DNA of 47,680 bases from JBCDBY01 sp039182715. GTDB lineage: Bacteria > Planctomycetota > PLA2. A model generated the notes under the pieces. The model saw only the letters and a list, made by a program, of their open reading frames with translations. It searched no databases and was not told the DNA's origin. The translations under genes and the position numbers were made by a program. The DNA is taken from assembly GCA_039182715.1 (NCBI GenBank), contig JBCDBY010000002.1, positions 1-47,680 on the forward strand, written 5' to 3'. Positions 8,326-15,843 of the stretch are shown here, piece after piece (the first letter of the stretch is position 1; each line of letters starts with the position of its first letter).

Positions 8326-9198
8326 ATGCGACCGTTCGGATTCTTCGTCGTTCTCCTCTATTTATCGGCCTGTGGCGGCGAGCTGCCCGCTTCGGGGCCT
8401 CCGGTCGTGGGCGTCTCGCTGCCCGATCTGGCGAACCGGTTCTTCAAGGATCTGGAAGCGGGGCTGCGGGCCGAGGCGGAGGCGCGCGGCATGCGGCTCC
8501 AGGTGCGCTCGGCCGAGAACGACCCCACGATCGAGGCGCGCCACCTGCGCCGATTCGTCGAGGAGGGCGTTGCCGCGATCGTCCTCGCGCCCTGCCGCAC
8601 CGAGGTCGAGCCGTTCGACCCGGCCGGGATTCCCGTCTTCTCCTGCGACATTGCAATCGAGGGGGTCGCGGTCATCGCACACGTGGCGAGCGAAAACCGT
8701 CGCGGCGGCGAGCTGGCGGCGGCCGCGCTGCAGGAGCGCGTCCCGGACGGCAAGTTCCTGCTGCTCGACAACACCGCCGTCTCTTCGGTGCGCGCACGCA
8801 GCGCGGGTTTCCGGGCGGTGGTGGGGGCCGAGCGGCTCGCGGGCACGCCCGACTGCGGCGGCGATCGCGCGCGCGCCGAGGCGATCACTCGCGACTACCT
8901 CGATCGCCACGCCGAGCTCCGGGGCATCTTCGGTACGAACGACCTCGCGGCGCTCGGCGCCCTGCGCGCGGTCGAGGCGGCGCGCCGCGACGACGTCGTC
9001 ATCGTCGGCTTCGATTTCACGCCGGACGCACGGCAGGCGATGCTGCGCGGCAGCGCGTTGCGTGCCGACGTGCGACAGGACCCCGCGCGAATCGGGCGCA
9101 CGACCATCGAAACGATCGCGCGTCACCGCGCGGGGGAGACGGTCGAAAGGAACATCCTGATCCCGGTCGAGCTGGTGACCGCGGAGTCGCTCAGGTGA
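8326..9198 (+). CDS. Orphan periplasmic sugar-binding-type lipoprotein (Peripla_BP_4)
   Basis: This 290-residue protein has a lipoprotein signal with lipobox LSAC (Cys16), then a type I periplasmic-binding fold. Recognisable elements are VVGVSLPDLANRFFKDLEAG at the N-terminus, VEEGVAAIVLAP, IPVFSCDI, GIFGTNDLAALGALRA and VVIVGFDFTPDARQAM. This pattern matches the ribose/xylose-type binding proteins of ABC importers. No permease or ATPase gene is nearby, so it may serve an importer encoded elsewhere or act as a sensor. Its last eight bases overlap the convergent GNAT gene. The ligand cannot be told from the sequence. Confidence 0.85.
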   Translation: MRPFGFFVVLLYLSACGGELPASGPPVVGVSLPDLANRFFKDLEAGLRAEAEARGMRLQVRSAENDPTIEARHLRRFVEEGVAAIVLAPCRTEVEPFDPAGIPVFSCDIAIEGVAVIAHVASENRRGGELAAAALQERVPDGKFLLLDNTAVSSVRARSAGFRAVVGAERLAGTPDCGGDRARAEAITRDYLDRHAELRGIFGTNDLAALGALRAVEAARRDDVVIVGFDFTPDARQAMLRGSALRADVRQDPARIGRTTIETIARHRAGETVERNILIPVELVTAESLR

Positions 9199-9670
9199 AA
9201 CGCGGCAGCGTCAGCTCGTACAGGTAGGTCTCGCCGAAGGCGCCGGGCAGCGAACCGGTGCGGCGGAACCCGACCTTTTCCAACACGCGGATGGAGGCCG
9301 CATTCGGGGCGTCCACGGCGGAGACGATGCGCGTCCATCTCTGGCGTCGGGCCACGTCGACCAGCCACCGTGCGGCCTGGGTCGCGAGGCCGCGGCCGGT
9401 CACCCTCTCGAGGAAGGCGTAGAGGAGCTGCGGCTCCGGACCGAGGTCTTCGAAGACGCGGTAGCCGATGAATCCGACCGGCTCGCCCCGCAGTTCCACG
9501 AGCCACAACCCCACTCCCTGCTCGTGGAGCTGCTCGCTGCGCTCGATCTCCGCCCGGCACCAGGCCACGTCCACGATCTCGCCGTCGAGAAGGTAACGTC
9601 GGATGTGCTCGTCGGTGGCGAGGCGGTGAAACGTTTTCTCGTCCCCGATCTCCATCAAGCGGTACTGCAT
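9191..9670 (-). CDS. GNAT family N-acetyltransferase (RimJ/RimL-like)
   Basis: The 159-residue protein has the GNAT acetyl-CoA site, here RVTGRGLATQAARWLVDVA, followed by ASIRVLEKVGFRRTGS, the usual C-terminal part of RimJ/RimL-type enzymes. These acetylate protein N-termini, ribosomal proteins or small molecules; the substrate is not predictable. The start is ATG 9670, with an alternative ATG at 9655. The gene diverges from the PhzF gene with only ten bases between the two start codons, so any promoters must lie inside the opposite gene or overlap there. Confidence 0.85.
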   Translation of the reverse strand: MQYRLMEIGDEKTFHRLATDEHIRRYLLDGEIVDVAWCRAEIERSEQLHEQGVGLWLVELRGEPVGFIGYRVFEDLGPEPQLLYAFLERVTGRGLATQAARWLVDVARRQRWTRIVSAVDAPNAASIRVLEKVGFRRTGSLPGAFGETYLYELTLPRFT

Positions 9671-9680
9671 TCGCACTAGT

Positions 9681-10451
9681 ATGGGGCGGGTGCAGATCTT
9701 CGGTGTGGACGCCTTCGCCTCGGGCCCGTTTCGTGGCAACCCTGCCGCCGTCTGCCTGCTCGACGCGCCGCGCGACGACGCGTGGCTGCAGCAGGTCGCC
9801 GCCGAGATGAACCTCTCCGAGACGGCGTTCCTGCTGCGGACCGCCGCGGGCTGGCGCCTGCGCTGGTTCAGGCCGGTCTGCGTGGTGGAGCTGTGCGGCC
9901 ACGCGCCGCACGCGTCGGCGCACACGCTCTTCGAGCAGGAGGCGGCGGACGGTTCGGTCGAGTTCCACACGCTGAGCGGGACACTGACCTGCGTGCAGGT
10001 GGGGGACCGCATCGAGATGGACTTTCCCGCGACGCCGGCGCACGAGGCGTGCGATCCGCCCGACGTCGGGTTCGATGTGCTCGAGGCGGCGCGCAACGAC
10101 TACGACATGCTGCTGGTGCTGCCGGGCGAGCGGGCGGTGCGCGACTGCAAGCCGGACTTCGCGCGGCTCGCGCAGATCGATGCGCGCGGGCTCATCGTCA
10201 CGGCGCGCGGTTCGGACTACGATTTCGTTTCGCGCTTTTTCGGACCGCGCGTCGGCGTCGACGAGGACCCGGTGACCGGCTCCGCGCACTGCACGCTGGC
10301 GCCCTACTGGGCGGCGCAGCTCGGCAAGACGAGCATGCGCGCCTATCAGGCCTCCGGGCGCGGCGGCGAGGTGTCCGTGAAGCTGCAGGAGAATCGCGTG
10401 GTCCTGGGCGGTACCGCGCACACCGTCTGGAGGGGGGAGCTGGCGATATGA
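9681..10451 (+). CDS. PhzF family isomerase/epimerase-like protein
   Basis: This 256-residue protein has the PhzF/DapF-like fold signature: IFGVDAFASGPFRGNPAAVC at the N-terminus, MNLSETAFLL carrying the conserved glutamate, ELCGHAPHASAH, and EDPVTGSAHCTLAPYW in the second half. PhzF itself isomerises a phenazine precursor, but most family members have unknown substrates and no phenazine genes are present here. The length is normal to slightly short. The stop overlaps the next start by four bases (ATGA), so it forms a small operon with the VOC protein. Confidence 0.9.
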   Translation: MGRVQIFGVDAFASGPFRGNPAAVCLLDAPRDDAWLQQVAAEMNLSETAFLLRTAAGWRLRWFRPVCVVELCGHAPHASAHTLFEQEAADGSVEFHTLSGTLTCVQVGDRIEMDFPATPAHEACDPPDVGFDVLEAARNDYDMLLVLPGERAVRDCKPDFARLAQIDARGLIVTARGSDYDFVSRFFGPRVGVDEDPVTGSAHCTLAPYWAAQLGKTSMRAYQASGRGGEVSVKLQENRVVLGGTAHTVWRGELAI

Positions 10452-10825
10452 GCAAGGTGGGAACGGTCGGCTGGTTCGACCTCACGGTGCCCGAAGCCGG
10501 GAAGGTGCGGGACTTCTACTGCGCGGTCGCGGGTTGGACGGCGCAGGAACACGACATGGGCGCGTACGCCGACTACGAGATGTTCACGCCCGACGGTGAG
10601 CGCGTCGCCGGCGTCTGCCATCGCCGCGGACCCAACAAGGACGTTCCGCCGCAGTGGTTGATCTACATCGCCGTCGCCGACGTGAACGCCAGCCTCGACG
10701 CGTGTATCGCGAACGGTGGCCAGGTCCTTTCGCCGGCGAAGGAGATGGGCAGCTACGGCCGCATCGCGATCGTGAAGGACCCGGCGGGCGCGGTGGCTGC
10801 CCTGTGGGAACAGGCGGGGGCGTAG
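10448..10825 (+). CDS. VOC (glyoxalase/bleomycin-resistance fold) protein
   Basis: A single-domain VOC protein of 125 residues: GWFDLTVPEAGKVRDFYCAV opens the first beta-alpha-beta-beta-beta unit and QWLIYIAVADVNASLDACIA opens the second. It ends with GRIAIVKDPAGAVAALWE. Such proteins bind a divalent metal or act as metal-free binding proteins; the substrate is unknown. The start overlaps the PhzF stop (ATGA), which implies translational coupling. Confidence 0.88.
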   Translation: MSKVGTVGWFDLTVPEAGKVRDFYCAVAGWTAQEHDMGAYADYEMFTPDGERVAGVCHRRGPNKDVPPQWLIYIAVADVNASLDACIANGGQVLSPAKEMGSYGRIAIVKDPAGAVAALWEQAGA

Positions 10826-10921
10826 GGCTGCATGCCGCGCGCCACACGCCGGCCCAGGATCAGCTGCCAGGATCAGCTGCCCGGCGTGCAACATGCAGCG
10901 TGAAGCGCCCAGCGCCCAGCG
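10826..10921. repeat. Intergenic palindrome with internal tandem repeat
   Basis: The 96 bases between the VOC stop and the minus-strand membrane protein stop are built almost entirely of repeats. GCTGCATG near 10827 pairs with CATGCAGC near 10895, and ACGCCGG pairs with CCGGCGT. The loop carries a direct repeat of CCAGGATCAGCTG (two copies, 10855-10880). A short AGCGCCC repeat then leads into the membrane protein end. The likely role is a bidirectional terminator that grew by duplication. No T run is present. Confidence 0.55.
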
Positions 10922-11350
10922 CTACTCGTGCTCCCACGCCTCCAGTCGGCTCTCCGACGGAAACATGCTCCCCATGAAGATCACCATCGCGAGCGCGACG
11001 CCCGCGCCGACGACGGTCGTCTTGCCTTCCATCAGGTAGGCGACGCAGCCGAGCAGCGCGGGGAACTCCGCGGAGGCGAGCCGCATGATGACCACGATCC
11101 GGAAGGAGACGAGCGTGTTCTCCTCACGGAACCGGATCACCTTGGGAATCAGCGGGTAGAGCCCGAACGACATGAGAGCCGTCGCGAGAGCAACGTAGGA
11201 GATCAGCGAGCCCGTTTCGGACTGGCCCAGCGTGGTGTCCGGCTGGTTGATCAGGAACAGGCACGCTCCGAGAAAGATCGCGGGAACGGTCGTAATCGCG
11301 ATCGCGATGATGCGGACGGCCTGAAGGGTCTGGACGCGCTCGTCGGACAT
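10922..11350 (-). CDS. Small multi-pass membrane protein, unknown function
   Basis: This 142-residue protein has about four hydrophobic segments: IIAIAITTVPAIFLGACLFL, SYVALATALMSFGLYPLI, a third around ASAEFPALLGCVAYLM, and VVGAGVALAMVIFMGSMF. It ends with an acidic tail. The start is ATG 11350 (MSDERVQTLQAVR), placed just before the first membrane helix. I do not recognise a family. It is in the same direction as the Fur/ZIP pair upstream on the minus strand but 64 bases away. Confidence 0.7.
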   Translation of the reverse strand: MSDERVQTLQAVRIIAIAITTVPAIFLGACLFLINQPDTTLGQSETGSLISYVALATALMSFGLYPLIPKVIRFREENTLVSFRIVVIMRLASAEFPALLGCVAYLMEGKTTVVGAGVALAMVIFMGSMFPSESRLEAWEHE

Positions 11351-11414
11351 GGGGATACGGTAACCGGGTCTTCCGGGCGTGGTGGATTCGCCGTGGGCCG
11401 GGAGCCGGGGGGCG

Positions 11415-11783
11415 CTATCCGCAGTCGGGGCAAGTGCCGTAGAGGATGATCTCGTGTTCCTCGACCTGAAAGCCGCGCGGTGCGAGGTCATCAAGCGAGC
11501 CGGGGCAGCCGGGGAGGTCGTAGACGCGGTCGCAGCTTCGACAGTGGAAGTGGTGGTGGTGCTCCTTGTCGGCCAGCTCGTATCGGCTCGCCTCGCCCGG
11601 CAGTTCCACCTCGGTCAGCCAACCCTCTTCCAGCAGCGAACGGATCGCCCGGTAGACCGTCGCTTCACCGAGGCTCGGGACGGTCGCCTGCGCGGCCTCG
11701 AGGATCTCGGCCGGGCTGAGCGGGCGGCCGGCTTCGCGCAGGGCCGCCTGGATCGCGTCGCGCTGTCGCGTGCGTCGTTGCAT
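11415..11783 (-). CDS. Fur/Zur family metalloregulator
   Basis: This 122-residue Fur-family repressor has the winged helix at residues ~5-70 (TPSLGEATVYRAIRSLLEEG-type recognition region). A metal and dimerisation domain follows, with HHHHFHCRSCDRVYDLPG and a terminal CPDC, giving the two CxxC pairs of the structural zinc site. It overlaps the ZIP transporter gene by one base (TGATG), so it probably senses zinc and controls its own operon, in the manner of Zur. PerR or Fur specificity cannot be excluded from sequence alone. I did not find an unambiguous palindromic Zur box upstream of the transporter. Confidence 0.88.
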   Translation of the reverse strand: MQRRTRQRDAIQAALREAGRPLSPAEILEAAQATVPSLGEATVYRAIRSLLEEGWLTEVELPGEASRYELADKEHHHHFHCRSCDRVYDLPGCPGSLDDLAPRGFQVEEHEIILYGTCPDCG

Positions 11784-12619
11784 CACTTTCCTCCCGTCAT
11801 GCGCTCGACGAGCGGGCTCGTGCGCTGGCCCTCGTGAGGATGCATCGCATCGATCGCGAACGCGAACGCCAGACCCACCAGAAGGGCAACCGTGAGCTTG
11901 AGCCGATCGTGATCGTGGAACTGGATTTCCGGAAGCAGGTCGGCGAGCGCGATGCAAAGGAACAACCCCGCCGCGAAGCAGAGCGCCGCACCGACGGTTG
12001 CATCGCCGGCATCGCGCATCCCGAACGCGAAGAGCGTCGCGCCGATCGGGACGGTCACCGCGTAGAGCAGATTGACGAGCGCGCGGGTCCGGACGGACCA
12101 GCCGCCGGCCGCCATCACCGAGGAGATCGAAAGGCTGTCGAGCGGCTTGTGGGCCAGTACCGCGATGAAGGTCGCGATGCCGAAGAACATCGAGGAGTCG
12201 GCGAAGCGCGCGTCCGCGGTGACCGCCGCCGCCAGCGCGATGCCGTCGAGTAGCGAGTGGATCGTGAGGCCGGCGAGGACGCCGAACCCGCTCGCCCTGT
12301 GGCCGTGGCCGTGCGGCGCACCGTCGCAGTCGGTGCCCGCCTCCCCGTGCGAGTGCACGTGGAAGACGCGAATCAGCAGGAACATCCCGAGAATGCCGCC
12401 CGCCATCCAGTAGCCGCCGTCGTGGAAAGAGCGCAACTTGGCGGAGCCGTGCGGGAGCATGTGGAAGAGCGCCACGCCTAGCATGAGCCCCGAAACGAAG
12501 CTCATGATCACCTGCATGCGCGTGTGCGTCAGCTTCCAGCGCGACGGCAGCCATCCACCCGTGAGGGAGGCGCCCGCGATGATCAGGCAATAGAGTGCAA
12601 GCGTGCCGGCGGGCGTCAT
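11783..12619 (-). CDS. ZIP family divalent metal (zinc) transporter
   Basis: The 278-residue membrane protein has eight predicted helices. The metal-site helices read GLTIHSLLDGIALAAA and AVLAHKPLDSLSISSV, matching ZIP transmembrane helices 4 and 5 but with Asp in place of the more usual Glu. Between helices 3 and 4 lies a His-rich loop (HVHSHGEA...HGHGH) typical of a cytoplasmic metal-binding loop. It would import zinc or a similar cation. It is translationally coupled to the Fur-family gene downstream, which supports zinc homeostasis. Confidence 0.9.
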   Translation of the reverse strand: MTPAGTLALYCLIIAGASLTGGWLPSRWKLTHTRMQVIMSFVSGLMLGVALFHMLPHGSAKLRSFHDGGYWMAGGILGMFLLIRVFHVHSHGEAGTDCDGAPHGHGHRASGFGVLAGLTIHSLLDGIALAAAVTADARFADSSMFFGIATFIAVLAHKPLDSLSISSVMAAGGWSVRTRALVNLLYAVTVPIGATLFAFGMRDAGDATVGAALCFAAGLFLCIALADLLPEIQFHDHDRLKLTVALLVGLAFAFAIDAMHPHEGQRTSPLVERMTGGK

Positions 12620-12696
12620 TCTTACTGAGTTCCCGGTCTCAGGAGCCCCTCAATATACCGACCGGGCCAGGGGTTCGGAGGTGTCGCTGTGCTGAA

Positions 12697-12780
12697 TTGC
12701 CACGGAGGCACGGAGCCCCCGCGCGAAGGCTCGTGGAGTCCGGACGCTGCCTCTCCGTGTTTCCGTGCCTCCGCGGCCAA
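12697..12780. repeat. Inverted repeat of a CCACGGAGGCACGGAG-type element
   Basis: The gap between the ZIP and esterase genes holds two facing arms. TTGCCACGGAGGCACGGAG at 12697-12715 is matched, with small differences, by the complement of CTCCGTGTTTCCGTGCCTCCGCGGCCAA at 12753-12780. Similar gene-end repeats are scattered in planctomycete and verrucomicrobial genomes to my knowledge. A degenerate relative appears at 24575-24615. It could form a cruciform or an RNA hairpin. Confidence 0.65.
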
Positions 12781-12788
12781 CGACGACT

Positions 12789-13508
12789 CTAGTTCGCCGG
12801 AAACAACTCCGGCAGCACGATCGGGAACTGCCGCGCCCACGACGCCTCGTCGTGCGTCAGGTTGGCGAACTCGCGGTAGCGCCAGTGCGGGTGGTGCGCG
12901 CGGCGCAGCGCATCCCGAATCGCCCGCGCACCCTCCCTCATCAGCCCGCCGCCCTCCGTCTTGCCGACCAGCACGCGGAAGTTGATGTGTCGCATGTGCG
13001 GCAGCGCCTGCTCGAAGCGGCGCACGAAATCCTCGCCGCCGTACCAGACCGACGGCGAAAAGGCGGCGCAGCGTCCGAAGGCGTCCGGCTGATCGATGCA
13101 GATCTGGAGCGCCGCGAAGCCCCCCAGCGACGATCCGCCGATGCCGGTGTGTTCCGCATCCGTTTCGGTCCGATAGTGCCCGTCGACGTAGGGCTTCAGC
13201 TCTTCGACGATGAATCGCCCGTACGTGTCGTTCGGCCCGTACTCCTGCTGGCGCTGCGGCGTGTTCTCGATGCCGACGATGATCAGCGGCTCGACCTCGC
13301 CCTCGCCGATCAGCCTGTCGGCCGTCTTGCCGGCCTCCCACTCCACGCCGAACGCCGCCTTGGCCGGGTCGAAGAGGTTCTGGCCATCCTGCATGTAGAG
13401 CACCGGATAGCGCGCGTCGCCGTCGGCGTAGCCCGGCGGCAGGTAGACGTGCACCGTGCGCCGGTTGTCGAGGATCGCGGAGGGGAAGTCGGGGTGGGCC
13501 TCGATCAC
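12789..13508 (-). CDS. Esterase D/enterochelin-esterase-like alpha/beta hydrolase
   Basis: From GTG 13508 the protein has 239 residues. It carries the esterase-D-type opening (RTVHVYLPPGYADGD, RYPVLYMQDGQNLFDPA) and the nucleophile elbow GIGGSSLGG with Ser in G-x-S-x-G. A late His lies in the FANLTHDEASW region. No signal peptide is seen. The frame stays open to an ATG at 13565, which would overlap, on the opposite strand, the ATG of the next gene at 13564. The shorter start is preferred because family members begin close to the EAHPDFPS segment. Ester substrate unknown. Confidence 0.8.
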   Translation of the reverse strand: MIEAHPDFPSAILDNRRTVHVYLPPGYADGDARYPVLYMQDGQNLFDPAKAAFGVEWEAGKTADRLIGEGEVEPLIIVGIENTPQRQQEYGPNDTYGRFIVEELKPYVDGHYRTETDAEHTGIGGSSLGGFAALQICIDQPDAFGRCAAFSPSVWYGGEDFVRRFEQALPHMRHINFRVLVGKTEGGGLMREGARAIRDALRRAHHPHWRYREFANLTHDEASWARQFPIVLPELFPAN

Positions 13509-13563
13509 GGAAGGCGAATGAGGATAATCGGTCCCGGGCTGCGTTCGAGTCCATGGAGGTACC

Positions 13564-15777
13564 ATGAAGCGAATCTTTGCACTCTGCCTGCTCATGCCGC
13601 TCGTCATCCACGCGCAGGAGGAGGAGGCGGACCCGCTCGGCTGGCCGCGGCTCATCGAGAAGGACGGCCTCGAGCTGGTCGCCTACCAGCCGCAGATCGA
13701 GGAGTGGAAGGACAACAAGCGCGTCGTCATGCAGATGGCGCTGGAGGTCACGCCCAAGGGCAAGGAGCAGTCCCATGTGGCGGCGGTCCGCCTGCGTGCC
13801 CGCACCAAGGTCGACTTCTCCTCCCGCACCGTCGAGATCTCCAAGGCGACCATCGCCTCGCTCGAGTTCCCCGACGCCGATCCGCAGCAGACCGCGAAGT
13901 TCCGCAAGTTCGTCCGCGGGCTGCTCGACAAGCGCACCTGGAACACCTCGCTCGACCGCATGCTGGCCAACGCCAAGCGCGCGGGGCAGACGCAGCGGGA
14001 GGTGCGCGTCAACACCGAGCCGCCGCCGATCTACTACAGCGAGAAGCACGCGATCCTCATCCAGTACCTGGGCGAGGTCGACTTCCAGCCCATCCCCGGC
14101 ACCAAGCTGCGCTTCGTGACCAACACCAACTGGGACATCGTGCGCCCCGACGGATCGACCGAGGCGTTCCTGCAGTACGACGAGGGCTGGCTCAAGACGA
14201 ACAACCCGATGGCGGGACCGTGGCAGCCGGCCGGCGAGCTGCCGCCCGACCTGCGGATGCTGCCCAACGACGACAGCTGGGCGGCGTTGCGCTCGCACGT
14301 GCCCGGCAAGCCGATCCAGGAGGTGCCGCAGGTGTTCGTCTCGCTGCGCCCGGCCGAGATGATCCTCGTCGACGGCGAGCGCATGATGGAGTCGATCGAG
14401 GGCACGCAGCTCTCCTACGTCGCCAACACCGACGCCGACCTCTTTCACCACAAGGGCACGGACCGGTGGTACTTCCTCGTCGCCGGCCGCTGGTTCGAAT
14501 CGCGCGAACTCAAGAATCGCGGCAGCTGGGCGTGGGCCGACAAGCTGCCGGAGGACTTCGCGAAGATCCCCGAGGACCACGAGATGGCCGACGTGCGGGC
14601 TTCGGTCCCCGACACGCCGGAATCGGATGAAGCGGTCCTGCAGGCGTCGATTCCCCGCATGGCGACGGTGCAGCGAGAGGGCACGACGATCGAGGTCGTC
14701 TACGATGGCGACCCGGCGTTCGAGGAGATCGAGGGCACCGGCGGCGTCTTCTTCGCCATCAACACGCCGAGCGACGTCTTCCGGTTCGACAACCAGTACT
14801 ACTGCTGCGCGAACGGCGTCTGGTTCATCGCCACGTCGCCCAACGGCCCGTGGGTCGTCTGCATCAAGGTGCCGGAGCAGGTCTACTCGATTCCCGGCGA
14901 CCACCCGAAGCACAACGTCACCTACGTGAACGTCTACGAGAGCAACGACGACGAGGTGGTCTACGGATACACCGGCGGCTACTACGGCTGCTACTACTGG
15001 CGCCGCCGCGTCTGGTTCGGCTACGGCCACTGGTGGGGCTTCCGCCGCGGTGTTCGTTTCGCGCGCTGGATGCACTACCGGTACCGCCCGGTGCACTACG
15101 CGTACGGGATGGGCGCCCGCTACAACGCCTACAAGGGCACCTTCCTGCGCAACGCGCGCGCCTACGGGCCGTACGGCGGCGTCGGGCGCGGCGCCGCGTG
15201 GAATCCGCGGACCAAGCAGTACGTGCGGGGCAAGGCCGCGTACGGCGCGCGCCAGGGTCGCATCGCGACGACCGCATACTCGCCCGCCGCGCGCAACTAC
15301 GTGCGGAACCGGAAGGCGACCAGCATCTACGGATCGTGGGGAAAGAAGGTCACCGCGCGCGACAACCAGTGGGCCGCCGCCGAGCGCACGCAGGCGCAGG
15401 CGCGCGCCGCGCAGCGCCGGCAGGCGCAGGCGGCCGCGCAGGCGCAGCAGCGCGCGCGGATGCAGCCCGCCGCGAAGCGGACCAACAACATGTACGTCGG
15501 TCGCGATGGCCGGGTCTATCGGCACGGCCAGAACGGCTGGCAGGTCAAGGGCAAGGGCGGCTGGCAGAAGTTCGACCACACCCGGAAGCAGGCGCGGTCC
15601 CAAAAAAAGGTCACCGGGCAGGACGTGCACCGCGACCTGAGGCGGCAGCAGTATTCCCGTTCCCGGGCACAAACGCGCTCGCGCCACTACAGCCGCGGTC
15701 GCGCCAGCTCGGGCCGCCGCAGTTCGGGCTACCGCCGCGGCGGAGGGGGGCGTCGAGGAGGTGGCGGTCGTCGCTGA
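13564..15777 (+). CDS. Large secreted Tyr/Trp-rich protein with RGG-like tail (resembles 'carbohydrate-binding family V/XII' proteins)
   Basis: This is a 737-residue protein with a signal peptide (MKRIFALCLLMPLVIHAQ). The first ~440 residues repeat a module: YQPQIEEWKDN, then VDFQPIPGTKLRFVTNTNWD, and again later FEEIEGTGGVFFAINTP and ANGVWFIATSPNGPW. This resembles bacterial proteins annotated as carbohydrate-binding family V/XII, whose function is unproven. After YVNVYESNDDEVVYGYTGGY the protein becomes Tyr/Trp/Gly-rich, then Gln/Arg/Ala-rich (about 600-640). It ends in basic Ser/Arg/Gly repeats with a GGGGRRGGGGRR terminus. The basic tail suggests binding to polyanions or cell-surface polymer. 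GGAGGT (13555-13560) precedes the ATG with short spacing. Confidence 0.75.
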   Translation: MKRIFALCLLMPLVIHAQEEEADPLGWPRLIEKDGLELVAYQPQIEEWKDNKRVVMQMALEVTPKGKEQSHVAAVRLRARTKVDFSSRTVEISKATIASLEFPDADPQQTAKFRKFVRGLLDKRTWNTSLDRMLANAKRAGQTQREVRVNTEPPPIYYSEKHAILIQYLGEVDFQPIPGTKLRFVTNTNWDIVRPDGSTEAFLQYDEGWLKTNNPMAGPWQPAGELPPDLRMLPNDDSWAALRSHVPGKPIQEVPQVFVSLRPAEMILVDGERMMESIEGTQLSYVANTDADLFHHKGTDRWYFLVAGRWFESRELKNRGSWAWADKLPEDFAKIPEDHEMADVRASVPDTPESDEAVLQASIPRMATVQREGTTIEVVYDGDPAFEEIEGTGGVFFAINTPSDVFRFDNQYYCCANGVWFIATSPNGPWVVCIKVPEQVYSIPGDHPKHNVTYVNVYESNDDEVVYGYTGGYYGCYYWRRRVWFGYGHWWGFRRGVRFARWMHYRYRPVHYAYGMGARYNAYKGTFLRNARAYGPYGGVGRGAAWNPRTKQYVRGKAAYGARQGRIATTAYSPAARNYVRNRKATSIYGSWGKKVTARDNQWAAAERTQAQARAAQRRQAQAAAQAQQRARMQPAAKRTNNMYVGRDGRVYRHGQNGWQVKGKGGWQKFDHTRKQARSQKKVTGQDVHRDLRRQQYSRSRAQTRSRHYSRGRASSGRRSSGYRRGGGGRRGGGGRR

Positions 15778-15823
15778 CTGCGCCTAAACTCTCGCCCTTC
15801 GAGACTTCATTCAGGGGCGCGAC

Positions 15824-15841
15824 GTTCCTGATTCCAGGAAC
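15824..15841 (+). promoter_or_regulatory. Hairpin sequestering the ribosome-binding site of the PagL-like gene
   Basis: GTTCCTG (15824-15830) and CAGGAAC (15835-15841) form a perfect 7-bp stem with a four-base loop, ATTC. The right arm contains AGGAA, the only Shine-Dalgarno-like sequence, and the ATG follows two bases later at 15844. Folding would hide the ribosome-binding site, so expression could depend on temperature, a bound protein or translation from upstream. Confidence 0.5.
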
Positions 15842-15843
15842 CG

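Noticed and set aside
5931..9227. Plus-strand open frame of over 1000 codons opposite the DUF1549/1553 gene
   Set aside because: Composition is dominated by Arg, Ala, Val and Leu, with no recognisable motif; the opposite strand carries well-supported families.
10855..10880. Two CCAGGATCAGCTG copies as a possible CRISPR remnant
   Set aside because: The repeats are adjacent with no spacers, too short, and sit in a terminator-like palindrome without cas genes.
13509..13655. Extended N-terminus of the esterase up to 13655
   Set aside because: It would be antisense to the signal peptide of the secreted protein and lacks family similarity; the GTG at 13508 gives the usual length.
12622..15687. 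Minus-strand frame of about 1000 codons across the esterase and the large secreted protein
   Set aside because: It is antisense to the secreted protein with signal peptide and repeated modules, and has low-complexity Arg/Val/Leu content.
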